A stretch of 24,296 nt of DNA, taken from Chitinophaga pinensis. GTDB lineage: Bacteria; Bacteroidota; Bacteroidia; Flavobacteriales_D; Crocinitomicaceae. Shown piece after piece: positions 7,372 to 15,457 of the stretch (positions within the stretch are counted from its first letter, which is position 1; every line of letters starts with the position of its first letter). The translations under genes were made by a program, and so were the position numbers. The DNA is taken from NCBI GenBank assembly GCA_945897765.1, contig CAMDGP010000008.1, positions 1-24,296 on the forward strand, written 5' to 3'. The notes under the pieces are model-generated. The model was not told where the DNA came from, ran no database searches, and was given only the letters and a program-made list of their open reading frames with translations.

Positions 7372-8754
7372 CTATTTCATTTTTAGTTTCAAATCACCGC
7401 TTAATTGTGTCCGCACAACAATCGAACGTTCACTCAAATAAACGGTTTGAATTTTAATAACATCAATGGTTCCTTTCATAGAAATGTCTTCGTTGAGGTT
7501 GGTACTCAATTGTTCAGAAATCATTTTTCGGCTGTCCTCTAACAAAGGAGCCATTTCAAATACAGCATTTTTCTTGATTTCCGATAAAATTCGATCACTG
7601 AACAACCATTTCGCAGACTTCAATAAAACGCTTTTTGTTTCTAAATCAAAATCCAATTGATCCATGAAAAGCACTTGTTTGACGGTGTCGATTTGCGGAA
7701 CACCAGTTAAGTATAACGTACCCTTTTTAGCACCTTCAAAAGACATTTTAAACAGCATTTTATTGTCTTGTGTTCCGTCGATTCCAAGTTGCGTCACAAT
7801 GATTTTTTTTCCTTTTAAGTCCAACACTTTTCCTTTCATTTGTTTGTTTAAAATCGACGAAAGGGAATCATAGGAAGCTTTAATATCAATGGATAAATCG
7901 AAGCCTTTTTTCTTTTTATATTCCTCTAATTTTGGGAGAGAAGTTTCTTTGATTTCGCGGGTATTGGTACTTACAATCGGCGAAACGCCTAAATTCAAAT
8001 TTATGCTCACTTTATCCTTGCTAAAAGTAGGTTGACTAAAAGCCATCGATTTTGGAAAAAGGTACATAAATCCGTAAGTATCTAAAGCAATTGGTTTTTG
8101 CAATTCTTTCCAAACATCTGCTATCATTGCTTTTAAATCAACACCTTCAATTTGTTTGTCGATTTCATCTTCTAATTTTTCAAGTTGCTTTTTCACTTGT
8201 TTTTTCACCTCAGAAGTTGCATCGTAATTGAAAACCGTGATTTTACATGGGTCTAGAATCTCAAATTTTTTCAATTCTGTTTTTGCTTGAAATTTATAAT
8301 TGTTATTAATATCAACACTTGTTGCGTAGCCCACTTTGACGCGACGCATTGGTTCTCCAACGCCACAACTTGCATAAACACGAGGAACGGTACATGAACC
8401 ACCATCCCATAGTTCGTGACATTTTGGGCAATAATTTAATTTCAGTTCAAATTTACCATCCACTTCATAGTACAATTCGCTTGTTTTAAAAGTAAAATCA
8501 ATTGGTTCACGCACGAATTTATAAGCAAAACTGATTCCTTCACATTGTTCTTCTTTTCCATCAAATGTTTTTGGAAGCGATGACTCAACTTGTTTCAATT
8601 GTTTTTTCAAATCAATTTCAATTGGAATAGAAACGTTCGAAATAATTGGATTATCTATCGGTTTTTCGAGTACACGTTGATTAGGAGCAAGCGGTTCGAT
8701 GGGTTTACAAGCAGCTAAAAGAAAAAGAACGAAAACGGAAAAAAGTAAGCGCAT
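7372..8754 (-). CDS. DUF4403-family lipoprotein
   Basis: The 460-residue protein starts MRLLFSVFVLFLLAAC: a lipoprotein signal peptide with a LAAC lipobox (Cys16). It is therefore a probable lipid-anchored envelope protein. The rest matches the DUF4403 layout as I know it, with long amphipathic beta-rich halves, a central KKQVKKQLEKLEDEID helix and a conserved ASCG segment. A small Cys cluster near residues 115-140 (NYCPKCHELW, GGSC, ASCG) could form disulfides. The family's biochemical role is unknown. I chose the ATG at 8754 rather than one at 8781 because it puts the lipobox at the normal distance and leaves 1 bp after the upstream stop instead of a 26-bp overlap. It is the middle gene of the 9268-6208 operon. 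Confidence 0.85.
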   Translation of the reverse strand: MRLLFSVFVLFLLAACKPIEPLAPNQRVLEKPIDNPIISNVSIPIEIDLKKQLKQVESSLPKTFDGKEEQCEGISFAYKFVREPIDFTFKTSELYYEVDGKFELKLNYCPKCHELWDGGSCTVPRVYASCGVGEPMRRVKVGYATSVDINNNYKFQAKTELKKFEILDPCKITVFNYDATSEVKKQVKKQLEKLEDEIDKQIEGVDLKAMIADVWKELQKPIALDTYGFMYLFPKSMAFSQPTFSKDKVSINLNLGVSPIVSTNTREIKETSLPKLEEYKKKKGFDLSIDIKASYDSLSSILNKQMKGKVLDLKGKKIIVTQLGIDGTQDNKMLFKMSFEGAKKGTLYLTGVPQIDTVKQVLFMDQLDFDLETKSVLLKSAKWLFSDRILSEIKKNAVFEMAPLLEDSRKMISEQLSTNLNEDISMKGTIDVIKIQTVYLSERSIVVRTQLSGDLKLKMK

Positions 8755-8755
8755 A

Positions 8756-9268
8756 TTAGTTGATTTTTTTGAGTTGAACACGTTGAACGAAAGCAGGAGG
8801 ATAAGAGTAAACTTCCGTTATTTCACTGATGCCTGTAGTGGTTTTACGAAAATCACTTTTCATTCCGCCCATAAGCTCGAAGAAAAGACCTTTTTTTTCT
8901 TTGGAAAGGCGAGAGGTAAAAAACATTCCGTTGACTTCATAAAAATCGTAAAGGACATTTCCCATTAATCGTACATCGATTTGTATGCCGTCTTTTTCAT
9001 CAATGACAAATGTCCAAGCGGCTCCAGAACGTTGCAGCAAATAGTCTTTTACTAAGGGAGCTTGATTAGGTGTTTTGTAGGTCATCTTATATGACCACAA
9101 ACTATCTTTCTTCAATTCCAACAGCTCAAAATCAACAGCTACTTCTTGTTTGTTCATCCCATTGATGATTTCCATTGTTCCGGAATATTTTCCCAACCAG
9201 CCTTCAGGGAAAGCTTGAGAAAACAACGAAGAAATAGAAACGAATAAGAATAAAAAAGTTAATCGCAT
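8756..9268 (-). CDS. Secreted hypothetical protein, first gene of the DUF4403-OmpA operon
   Basis: The 170-residue product has a signal peptide (MRLTFLFLFVSISSLFSQ) followed by a beta-rich domain. That domain opens AFPEGWLGKYSGTMEI and has many alternating hydrophobic residues. The W-x-G-x-Y-x-G opening and repeated strands suggest a small lipocalin-like barrel, but I do not recognise a named family. There are no cysteines. Its stop (8758-8756) is 1 bp from the DUF4403 start, so coupling is likely. The start is unusual: the ATG comes 4 nt after the stem of a terminator-like hairpin, leaving no free ribosome-binding region. No alternative Met would keep the signal peptide. Confidence 0.7.
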   Translation of the reverse strand: MRLTFLFLFVSISSLFSQAFPEGWLGKYSGTMEIINGMNKQEVAVDFELLELKKDSLWSYKMTYKTPNQAPLVKDYLLQRSGAAWTFVIDEKDGIQIDVRLMGNVLYDFYEVNGMFFTSRLSKEKKGLFFELMGGMKSDFRKTTTGISEITEVYSYPPAFVQRVQLKKIN

Positions 9269-9272
9269 AAAA

Positions 9273-9293
9273 AAGGGCTCTAATTGAGCCCTT
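9273..9293 (-). terminator. Rho-independent terminator after icd
   Basis: This is a perfect 8-bp stem AAGGGCTC / GAGCCCTT with a 5-nt loop. On the minus strand, Ts continue straight from the stem to give a run of six. It lies 39 bp after the icd stop. The T-run abuts the ATG of the next gene at 9268, so the hairpin also forms the immediate leader of that gene. Confidence 0.85.
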
Positions 9294-9332
9294 AAAGTTA
9301 TATGAAATCTAATTATAAAATTGTTTAGTCTA

Positions 9333-10562
9333 TTATTTCATTTTTGCTTTCAAACCATTGTCGAGTGCATCTAAAAATTCTTCAGTGTAAACATAGTGTT
9401 CGCCGTGGTTCACTTTATTTCCGTGAACACAAACCGCTAAATCTTTTGTCATAACACCAGATTCAACAACTTCGATACAAACTTTCTCTAATGTGTTACA
9501 GAAATCGATCAATTCTTGATTACCATCTAATTTTCCTCTGAACGCCAAACCTCTTGTCCATGCGAAAATAGAAGCAATTGGATTTGTAGATGTTTTTTTT
9601 CCTGCTTGGTGATCTCTGTAGTGACGTGTAACCGTTCCGTGAGCAGCTTCCGCTTCCATGATTTCACCGTCTGGAGTGATTAAAACAGAAGTCATTAATC
9701 CTAAAGAACCAAATCCTTGTGCTACTGTATCTGATTGAACATCTCCGTCGTAGTTTTTACAAGCCCAAACGAAGTTACCGTGCCATTTCAATGCGGATGC
9801 AACCATGTCATCGATCAAACGGTGCTCATAAACGATTCCTGCAGCTTCAAACTTCGCTTTGAATTCTGCTTGGTAAATTTCATCGAAAATATCTTTGAAA
9901 CGACCATCGTATTTTTTCAAAATGGTGTTTTTTGTAGATAAATACAAAGGCCATTTTTTAGAAAGTGCCATATTGAAACAGCTATATGCAAAACCACGAA
10001 TTGATTCGTCAGTGTTGTACATTGCCATTCCTACACCGTCACCTTTGAAATTATATACTTCAAATGTTTGAGTTTCTCCACCGTCTTCAGGAGTAAACGT
10101 CATTGTTAATTTACCTTTTCCTTTGAAAACTGCATCCGTAGCGCGGTATTGATCACCAAAAGCGTGACGTCCAACAATGATTGGAGCAGTCCAGTTTGTT
10201 ACCAAACGTGGTACGTTTTGCATAACGATTGGCTCACGGAAAACAGTTCCGTCCAAAATGTTACGAATTGTTCCATTAGGAGATTTCCACATAGACTTCA
10301 AGTTGAATTCTACAACTCGTTGCTCGTCTGGAGTAATCGTTGCACACTTGATTCCTACTTTGTATTCTTTGATTGCTTCTGCAGCGTCAACCGTAATCTG
10401 GTCATTGGTTTCATCGCGTTTTTCGATACCTAAATCGTAATATTTGATATCCAAATCAAGGTAAGGTAAAATCAATTTGTCTTTGATGAATTTCCAGATG
10501 ATGCGCGTCATTTCATCGCCATCTAATTCTACTACAGGGTTTACAACTTTTATTTTTAACAT
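9333..10562 (-). CDS. icd: NADP-dependent isocitrate dehydrogenase, eukaryote-like homodimeric type
   Basis: This enzyme oxidatively decarboxylates isocitrate to 2-oxoglutarate with NADP+ in the TCA cycle (cytoplasm). The 409 residues align closely from memory with human IDH1. Substrate-binding residues occur at matching positions: Thr77, Ser94, Arg100, Arg109, Arg132 and Tyr139, then Lys211, Asp251, Asp274 and Asp278 (one less than human numbering). Signature blocks include MWKSPNGTIRN, GRHAFGDQYRATD, LYLSTKNTILKKYDGRFKDIF, NYDGDVQSD and EAEAAHGTVTRHYR. This is type II dimeric IDH, not the E. coli type I enzyme or the monomeric 740-residue type. It is a single-gene unit with a terminator directly downstream and its own leader upstream. 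No truncation is seen. Confidence 0.97.
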   Translation of the reverse strand: MLKIKVVNPVVELDGDEMTRIIWKFIKDKLILPYLDLDIKYYDLGIEKRDETNDQITVDAAEAIKEYKVGIKCATITPDEQRVVEFNLKSMWKSPNGTIRNILDGTVFREPIVMQNVPRLVTNWTAPIIVGRHAFGDQYRATDAVFKGKGKLTMTFTPEDGGETQTFEVYNFKGDGVGMAMYNTDESIRGFAYSCFNMALSKKWPLYLSTKNTILKKYDGRFKDIFDEIYQAEFKAKFEAAGIVYEHRLIDDMVASALKWHGNFVWACKNYDGDVQSDTVAQGFGSLGLMTSVLITPDGEIMEAEAAHGTVTRHYRDHQAGKKTSTNPIASIFAWTRGLAFRGKLDGNQELIDFCNTLEKVCIEVVESGVMTKDLAVCVHGNKVNHGEHYVYTEEFLDALDNGLKAKMK

Positions 10563-10580
10563 AGGAATTTTTTATGATTA

Positions 10581-10588
10581 CAAATGTA
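10581..10588 (-). promoter_or_regulatory. Probable -7 element (TACATTTG) of the icd promoter
   Basis: On the minus strand TACATTTG fits the Bacteroidota consensus TAnnTTTG exactly and lies 18 nt upstream of the icd ATG. The region about 19 bp further upstream is T-rich (CCTTTTTCC) but has no exact TTTG, so the -33 half is weak. Confidence 0.4.
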
Positions 10589-10622
10589 GGATTTTTTTTA
10601 GTTGGAAAAAGGGAAAGGAGTT

Positions 10623-10685
10623 GAAAGTTGAAAACGGATAACTGAAAGTTTAGAATTAAAAGTTAAAAGTGAAGAGATAAAAGTG
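10623..10685. repeat. Degenerate GAAAGTT/AAAAGTK heptamer repeats
   Basis: Five copies of a heptamer lie in 63 bp: GAAAGTT at 10623 and 10644, AAAAGTT at 10658, and AAAAGTG at 10665 and 10679. Spacing is irregular. The block sits upstream of the icd promoter. It is probably low-complexity intergenic DNA, though clustered direct repeats can also be binding sites. Confidence 0.35.
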
Positions 10686-10768
10686 ATTTCTCTTTCCATC
10701 AAATCTAAAAGTTGCATTTGTTATTTGAATCTAAGAATAAATAATAGTTTCAAATCAAATTATTGAAC

Positions 10769-10799
10769 AACGATGACTGAGGCTCTCGAAGGCATCGTT
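10769..10799. repeat. REP-like palindromic element downstream of queA
   Basis: Outer arms AACGATG (10769-10775) and CATCGTT (10793-10799) pair perfectly around a 17-nt interior that contains GAG-GCT-CTC. On the minus strand the core reads CCTTCGAGAGCCTCAG, similar in form to CTTCGA...CTCAG palindromic repeats scattered in many bacterial genomes. It begins 10 bp past the queA stop. It has no T-run, so any terminator role would be weak. Confidence 0.4.
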
Positions 10800-10808
10800 A
10801 CTTCCACC

Positions 10809-12044
10809 TCACGCTTTCCACAACAAACTTCCGTCGCCGTAGCTTAAAAAGCGGTAGTTATTTGCAAGAGCATAGTCGTAAATTGTTTTCCATTCCTCGC
10901 CAACAAATGCGTGAATCAATAACAATAAAGTTGATTGTGGTTGGTGGAAATTGGTTAGGATTCCATTCACCGTTCGGATGTCGTAACCTGGTGCAATGAG
11001 CAATTGAGTTTTAGTAATCAAGCGTTCCAAATTGTTGTTTTCCATCCAAGTTTCAAGCGCCAAAAACGCTTCTTTTTTACTGTAGTTTTGTGGCAACTCA
11101 TAAGCGTCCCATTGCTGTAAAGCGATAGATTCCATTGAAAGTTGCGGATTAACAATGGTTTTCACTCCCATCCAATACAAGCTTTCTAAAGTGCGCAAAG
11201 AGGTAGTTCCGACAACAACAATGGTTGAATCCACTTCTGCAATCTTGGAAATCAGTTCGCGCTTCACATCGATAAATTCGGCGTGCATTTCGTGTTCACC
11301 AAGCGTTTCTGACTTCACAGGTTTAAATGTTCCTGCGCCCACGTGTAAGGTCACAAAATCGTGGCTTATATTTTTAGTTGCGAGTTTTTCAAAGACATTT
11401 TCTGTAAAATGCAAACCTGCAGTTGGAGCCGCAACGGAACCATCAAATTCGGCATAAACGGTCTGATAAGTTGTTTTGTCTTTTTCTTCAGTGTCGCGTT
11501 TCAAGTAGGGTGGAAGTGGAATAATTCCGGCGTTATGCAAGATTTCTGCGAAGCTACTATTTGGTTTATTCCAGGAAAATTCAATCAAAAAAGAATCCGA
11601 TAAACGCTCGACTTTTTTGGCAGTTAAAACGTATGTTGTAGCGTCCACCTCAAAAGTCATTTCCAACTGTTCATCGCGCCATTTTTTTGCTCCACCGACC
11701 AAGCATTTCCACAAAACGGTATTCGTTTGCAACATCGCTGAGGTAATATCGGGATAACTTTCGTGCGGTTCTAAACAGAAAATCTCAATCGTGCTTCCGG
11801 TATTTTTTTTGAATAACAAACGCGCCTCTACGACTTTGGTGTTGTTCATTACCAAAAGCGTATTTTCTGGCAAATGTTCGTGTAATTTGGAATAAATATC
11901 GGACTGTATTTCTCCGTTTTTATACACCAATAAATTACTGCTATCTCTCGGTTCTAAGGGATATTTTGCAATGCGTTCTTCTGGAAGATCGTAATCGAAT
12001 TGTGCAATGGAAGTGTTTTGCGCTGCGGTTTTGTTGGTACTCAT
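10809..12044 (-). CDS. queA: S-adenosylmethionine:tRNA ribosyltransferase-isomerase (QueA family, long form)
   Basis: QueA transfers and isomerises the ribosyl part of SAM onto preQ1 in tRNA to give epoxyqueuosine, the step before queuosine. Family blocks run in order: FDYDLPEERIAKYPLEPRD (about 17-35), MNNTKVVEARL, DGSVAAPTAGLHFT, VTLHVGAGTFKPV, EMHAEF, VVVGTTSLRTLE, then LTNFHQPQSTLLLLIHAFVG and YRFLSYGDGSLL at the end. At 411 residues it is longer than typical QueA (about 350), with an enlarged region around residues 100-170. Bacteroidota can carry both a standard and a longer QueA-like protein, so this may be the paralogue; the motifs do not separate the two. It begins 70 bp after the DsbA-like gene with no clear terminator between, so partial cotranscription is possible. 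Confidence 0.88.
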   Translation of the reverse strand: MSTNKTAAQNTSIAQFDYDLPEERIAKYPLEPRDSSNLLVYKNGEIQSDIYSKLHEHLPENTLLVMNNTKVVEARLLFKKNTGSTIEIFCLEPHESYPDITSAMLQTNTVLWKCLVGGAKKWRDEQLEMTFEVDATTYVLTAKKVERLSDSFLIEFSWNKPNSSFAEILHNAGIIPLPPYLKRDTEEKDKTTYQTVYAEFDGSVAAPTAGLHFTENVFEKLATKNISHDFVTLHVGAGTFKPVKSETLGEHEMHAEFIDVKRELISKIAEVDSTIVVVGTTSLRTLESLYWMGVKTIVNPQLSMESIALQQWDAYELPQNYSKKEAFLALETWMENNNLERLITKTQLLIAPGYDIRTVNGILTNFHQPQSTLLLLIHAFVGEEWKTIYDYALANNYRFLSYGDGSLLWKA

Positions 12045-12114
12045 TTGTTTATTTTAAATGACAACTTTGTTTGAGAAAAAGATCAAGTGAATATTTTCAA
12101 TTCTAAAAAATTCT

Positions 12115-12753
12115 TCAAACACGAACTTTCATAAGTGCATTTTCAAAAACACTGTCTTCCTGCGCTCCAGAAATTGCAAATTGGTTATTAATTACAAAAA
12201 AAGGTACACCTTTCACTCCAATTTGACTAGCGTGGTAAATATCCTCGTCAACCTCATTTGAAAATTGATTCGATCTTAAAATTGATTCGGCTTCTAACTT
12301 GTCTAAACCACAGTTTTCGACAACTTGTAAAATATTTTCTTCTTTCGATAAATCGATTCCATCTGTAAAATAGGCTATCATTAAAGCTTCTTTCAACTCA
12401 GAACTTTTACCTAAAGTTTTGCTCCATTGCCATAAGCGATGAACATCAAATGTATTGAATGAAAGTGATTTTTCAAACTGAAAATCAATTCCGTAAGGTG
12501 TTGCGTTTGTAGTTAATTGTTGTTGAATCGCATTAATTTGTTCAGGCGGAAAATTCTTGCGCTTAGCTAAGTACTCAGAAGATGGAATTGATTCTCCTTT
12601 TGGAAACTCTGGGTCGAGTTGAAAACTATGCCATTCAATTTCTACTTGTTCCGAAAGGTTTAACTTTGAAATTGCTTTTTCTAATTTCTTTTTTCCTATA
12701 AAACAAAATGGGCAAACAATATCGCTCCAAATCCCGATGCTTATTTTCTCCAT
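12115..12753 (-). CDS. DsbA-family (FrnE-like) thiol oxidoreductase
   Basis: The 212-residue protein lacks a signal peptide, so it is probably cytoplasmic. It has the thioredoxin-fold redox motif Cys14-Pro-Phe-Cys17 directly after the first strand (IGIWSDIVCPFC). The helical insertion of the DsbA/FrnE group follows, then the cis-proline loop KGVPFF with Pro184 near the end. FrnE-type proteins act in disulfide exchange or oxidative-stress tolerance in a few studied bacteria; the substrate here is unknown. The gene starts 6 bp after the gpmI stop, making it the last gene of the kinase-gpmI operon. Confidence 0.88.
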   Translation of the reverse strand: MEKISIGIWSDIVCPFCFIGKKKLEKAISKLNLSEQVEIEWHSFQLDPEFPKGESIPSSEYLAKRKNFPPEQINAIQQQLTTNATPYGIDFQFEKSLSFNTFDVHRLWQWSKTLGKSSELKEALMIAYFTDGIDLSKEENILQVVENCGLDKLEAESILRSNQFSNEVDEDIYHASQIGVKGVPFFVINNQFAISGAQEDSVFENALMKVRV

Positions 12754-12759
12754 TTTTTA

Positions 12760-14277
12760 TTAATTAGCTAATTTCAACAACGTTTTTCCAGTCATTTCAA
12801 TTGGAGATGCAATTTGCATACGGTGAAGTATAGTTGGAGCTACATCTGCTAAAATTCCATTGTTCAAGTGTACACTTTCATCTTTGGTAACCAAAACAAC
12901 AGGAACTGGATTTAAACTATGAGCTGTATTTGGACTTCCGTCATCATTGATAACAAAATCAGCGTTTCCATGATCAGCGATAACTAAAAACTCATAGCCT
13001 AAGTCCAAACCTTTTTCTACCACGTTTTGAAGGCAAGTATCTACTGTTTCTACTGCTTTTATAACTGCCTCATAAACCCCAGTATGACCAACCATATCTG
13101 GATTTGCAAAGTTTAAACAGATGAAATTTGGTAGTTTTTCTTTCATAAAAGCAACTATTTTATCTCTAACTTCAAACGCATTCATTTCAGGTTGCAAATC
13201 ATAAGTTGCCACCTTTGGAGAATTAACCAAAATGCGATCTTCAAGTGAGAAGTTTGTTTCTCTTCCGCCATTGAAAAAGAAGGTTACATGCGGATATTTT
13301 TCGGTTTCAGCAATGCGAACCTGTGTCATTTCTACTTTTGAAAGCACTTCTCCTAAGGTATTGGTTAAGTTGTCTTTGGCAAATACTACGTGCATATTTT
13401 TAAAGGTTGCATCGTAATTTGTCATTGTGCAATAGTATAAATCTAAAGGGTGCATTTCAAATTCAGGAAAGGCTTTTTGCGTTAAAGCAATCGTTATTTC
13501 CCGTGGACGATCGGTTCTGAAATTGAAATTCACCACTACATCTCCCTCTTCGATCAAACCGTTAGCATCAAGTAAGCACGGTTCGATAAATTCATCTGTG
13601 ATTCCATTGGAATAAGATAAACTCATTGCCTCCTGAGAAGTTGTAAAATGAGCTCCGATCCCTTTTGTCATTAGGTCGTAAGCTTTTTTAACACGTTCCC
13701 AACGATTATCTCTATCCATTGCGAAGTAACGTCCAACGATACTAGCAATTTTCCCTGTAGAAAGCGTCAATTGTTCTTCTAATTCTTGTAAATATCCGAG
13801 TCCACTTTTAGGGTCACAATCCCTTCCATCGGTGAATGCATGAATGAACACTTTTTGTAACCCATGGTTTTTTGCCATTTCACACAAAGCGTACAAATGT
13901 TCTTGTGAGCTATGAACGCCACCTTTTGAAACTAAACCGATAAAATGAATTTTAGAGTTACGTTTTTTCGCCTCTTCCATAGCGGTAATCAAGGTGCTAT
14001 TTTGCTGAAATTCTTTATTGCGGATGGATTTATTAATACGAGTTAATTCTTGATAAACAATTCTTCCAGCACCAATATTCAAATGTCCAACTTCGGAATT
14101 ACCCATTTGACCAGTTGGTAAACCGACATCTTCACCACTTGTTTTAAGGGTAGCATTGGGATAATTTTTCAACAAACGATTCATAAAAGGAGTTTTTGCG
14201 TTTGCAATAGCATCTGATTTAGAGCCATTTCCAATTCCCCATCCATCGAGAATTATTAATCCAAAGTGTTTTGTCAT
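12760..14277 (-). CDS. gpmI: 2,3-bisphosphoglycerate-independent phosphoglycerate mutase
   Basis: GpmI interconverts 3- and 2-phosphoglycerate in glycolysis and gluconeogenesis, using two Mn ions and a phosphoserine intermediate. At 505 residues it is full length. The catalytic set is intact: Asp11 (ILDGWG), Ser61 in MGNSEVGHLN, His122, Asp153 in TDGRDCDP, Arg183 and Arg189, Arg254 and Arg257 in NFRTDRPRE, Lys327, Asp394 and His398 in NPDMVGHTG, Asp435 and His436 in ADHGNAD, and His453. It overlaps the upstream histidine kinase by 4 bp (ATGA) and is followed after 6 bp by the DsbA-like gene. Translational coupling with a sensor kinase is unusual for a glycolytic enzyme. Confidence 0.97.
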   Translation of the reverse strand: MTKHFGLIILDGWGIGNGSKSDAIANAKTPFMNRLLKNYPNATLKTSGEDVGLPTGQMGNSEVGHLNIGAGRIVYQELTRINKSIRNKEFQQNSTLITAMEEAKKRNSKIHFIGLVSKGGVHSSQEHLYALCEMAKNHGLQKVFIHAFTDGRDCDPKSGLGYLQELEEQLTLSTGKIASIVGRYFAMDRDNRWERVKKAYDLMTKGIGAHFTTSQEAMSLSYSNGITDEFIEPCLLDANGLIEEGDVVVNFNFRTDRPREITIALTQKAFPEFEMHPLDLYYCTMTNYDATFKNMHVVFAKDNLTNTLGEVLSKVEMTQVRIAETEKYPHVTFFFNGGRETNFSLEDRILVNSPKVATYDLQPEMNAFEVRDKIVAFMKEKLPNFICLNFANPDMVGHTGVYEAVIKAVETVDTCLQNVVEKGLDLGYEFLVIADHGNADFVINDDGSPNTAHSLNPVPVVLVTKDESVHLNNGILADVAPTILHRMQIASPIEMTGKTLLKLAN

Positions 14278-15170
14278 AATGGTAAAGTTACTTCAAAAAC
14301 ACTGCCTTTCGGTTCATTTGTAGAATAGGAAATTTTACCTCCATGCAGATGGATAAATTCGTTCACGATATACAAACCTAATCCACTTCCTTTATTTGTT
14401 CGTGTGTCTTCATTTCCAACACGGTAGAATTTTTCAAATATGTTTTTTTGTTCAAATGTATCAATTCCTGGTCCCGAATCTTGAACACCAAAAACGAAAT
14501 TTTTTGTTGTCGCTTTCGAGTACACTTTTATTCCAACATTTTCGCCTGCATATTTAATTGCATTTTCAATCAAATTTGTAAGAATCGTTTCCAAAAGAAA
14601 TTGATCAGCACGAATTAACGTGTCGTTTTTCAAATCCATTTCAATGAATGGTTTCGTTGTTCGTTTGTGAAATCGTTCCACAATCTTTTGAGCAAATTCA
14701 GAAAATTGAAATTCAGTTAAAATTGGTTTTAATGCTTTGTTTTCTATTCTTGTTGCGTTTAAAATATTTTCAATCAATTGTTCTAAACGCGTATTTTCTT
14801 CAATGGCTTTCTGAGTTAAATCAAATCGTTTTTCTTCTGGTAAATTTTGACGTTTAAGCGTTTGAAGAAACAATTTTGTAGAAGCTATTGGGGTTTTTAG
14901 CTCATGTGTTACAGAAAGCAGAAAATTAGATTGGCGCGCAGATAATTCCATTTCTTTTCGAATCGTATTTCTTATTCGCATTAACCCCAAAATTAACAAG
15001 ATAAAGAAAACAGAACCTTCACCAATAATCATTAAAACACGTCTATTTAAGTTGTTTTTGGCGGGTTCTAGCTCCAAACTCAATTGAATTAAATGAAAAC
15101 CCCACCAAGAAAACTGAAGGACAACATAAATACTAAGGATGTAAAAAAGAAAGTTTGTTTGTTTGCGCAT
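14274..15170 (-). CDS. Membrane sensor histidine kinase without adjacent response regulator
   Basis: The 298-residue kinase has TM1 at about 7-29, a loop of roughly 15 residues, and TM2 at 44-66. A HisKA domain follows with His89 in the H-box (THELKTP). The HATPase_c domain has Asn203 in the N-box (NLIENAIKYAG), DSGPGID at 231-237 and GSGLGLYIV at 261-269. With almost no extracytoplasmic loop and no PAS or HAMP domain, it probably senses a membrane or intramembrane partner. No response regulator lies beside it; its TGA overlaps the gpmI ATG. The partner may be elsewhere or just outside this transcript. An exact TAATTTTG -7-like motif lies at 15208-15201, 30 nt upstream of the ATG. Confidence 0.92.
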   Translation of the reverse strand: MRKQTNFLFYILSIYVVLQFSWWGFHLIQLSLELEPAKNNLNRRVLMIIGEGSVFFILLILGLMRIRNTIRKEMELSARQSNFLLSVTHELKTPIASTKLFLQTLKRQNLPEEKRFDLTQKAIEENTRLEQLIENILNATRIENKALKPILTEFQFSEFAQKIVERFHKRTTKPFIEMDLKNDTLIRADQFLLETILTNLIENAIKYAGENVGIKVYSKATTKNFVFGVQDSGPGIDTFEQKNIFEKFYRVGNEDTRTNKGSGLGLYIVNEFIHLHGGKISYSTNEPKGSVFEVTLPL

Positions 15171-15457
15171 TCGTTGTTATTAGAGATTACATTCAGAAAA
15201 CAAAATTAAGTTATTCTTTCAGAATTCTGTTGTTCTGTTTTTATTGCCATATCTATCTTACAATAAAAAACAACTTATTTCATTTCTTCTTTGGATTTTT
15301 AAAACAAAGAGATTGTGTGGTGAATTTAAAAGGTAAATATATTCATGTTAACTAATTGTTTTCAAAGTTTAATAATCACTTAAAGAATAGATAAGATTTA
15401 TGTAACGCACTCATTGGAATTGCGCCTGACCTTTGCACAAACAAAAAAAATATCAAA
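15171..15457. promoter_or_regulatory. Divergent intergenic region, kinase operon / T9SS protein
   Basis: These 287 bp separate two divergent starts and hold no convincing gene. Minus strand: TAATTTTG (15208-15201) matches the -7 consensus, without a good -33 partner. Plus strand: GACCTTTG (15428-15435) is one base off consensus and 22 nt from the ATG at 15458, also without a clear -33. A 10-bp palindrome CAGAATTCTG lies at 15220-15229. I could not identify a regulator binding site. Confidence 0.4.

Noticed and set aside
8755..8781. Longer DUF4403 start at 8781
   Set aside because: It would overlap the upstream gene by 26 bp and push the lipobox away from the N-terminus.
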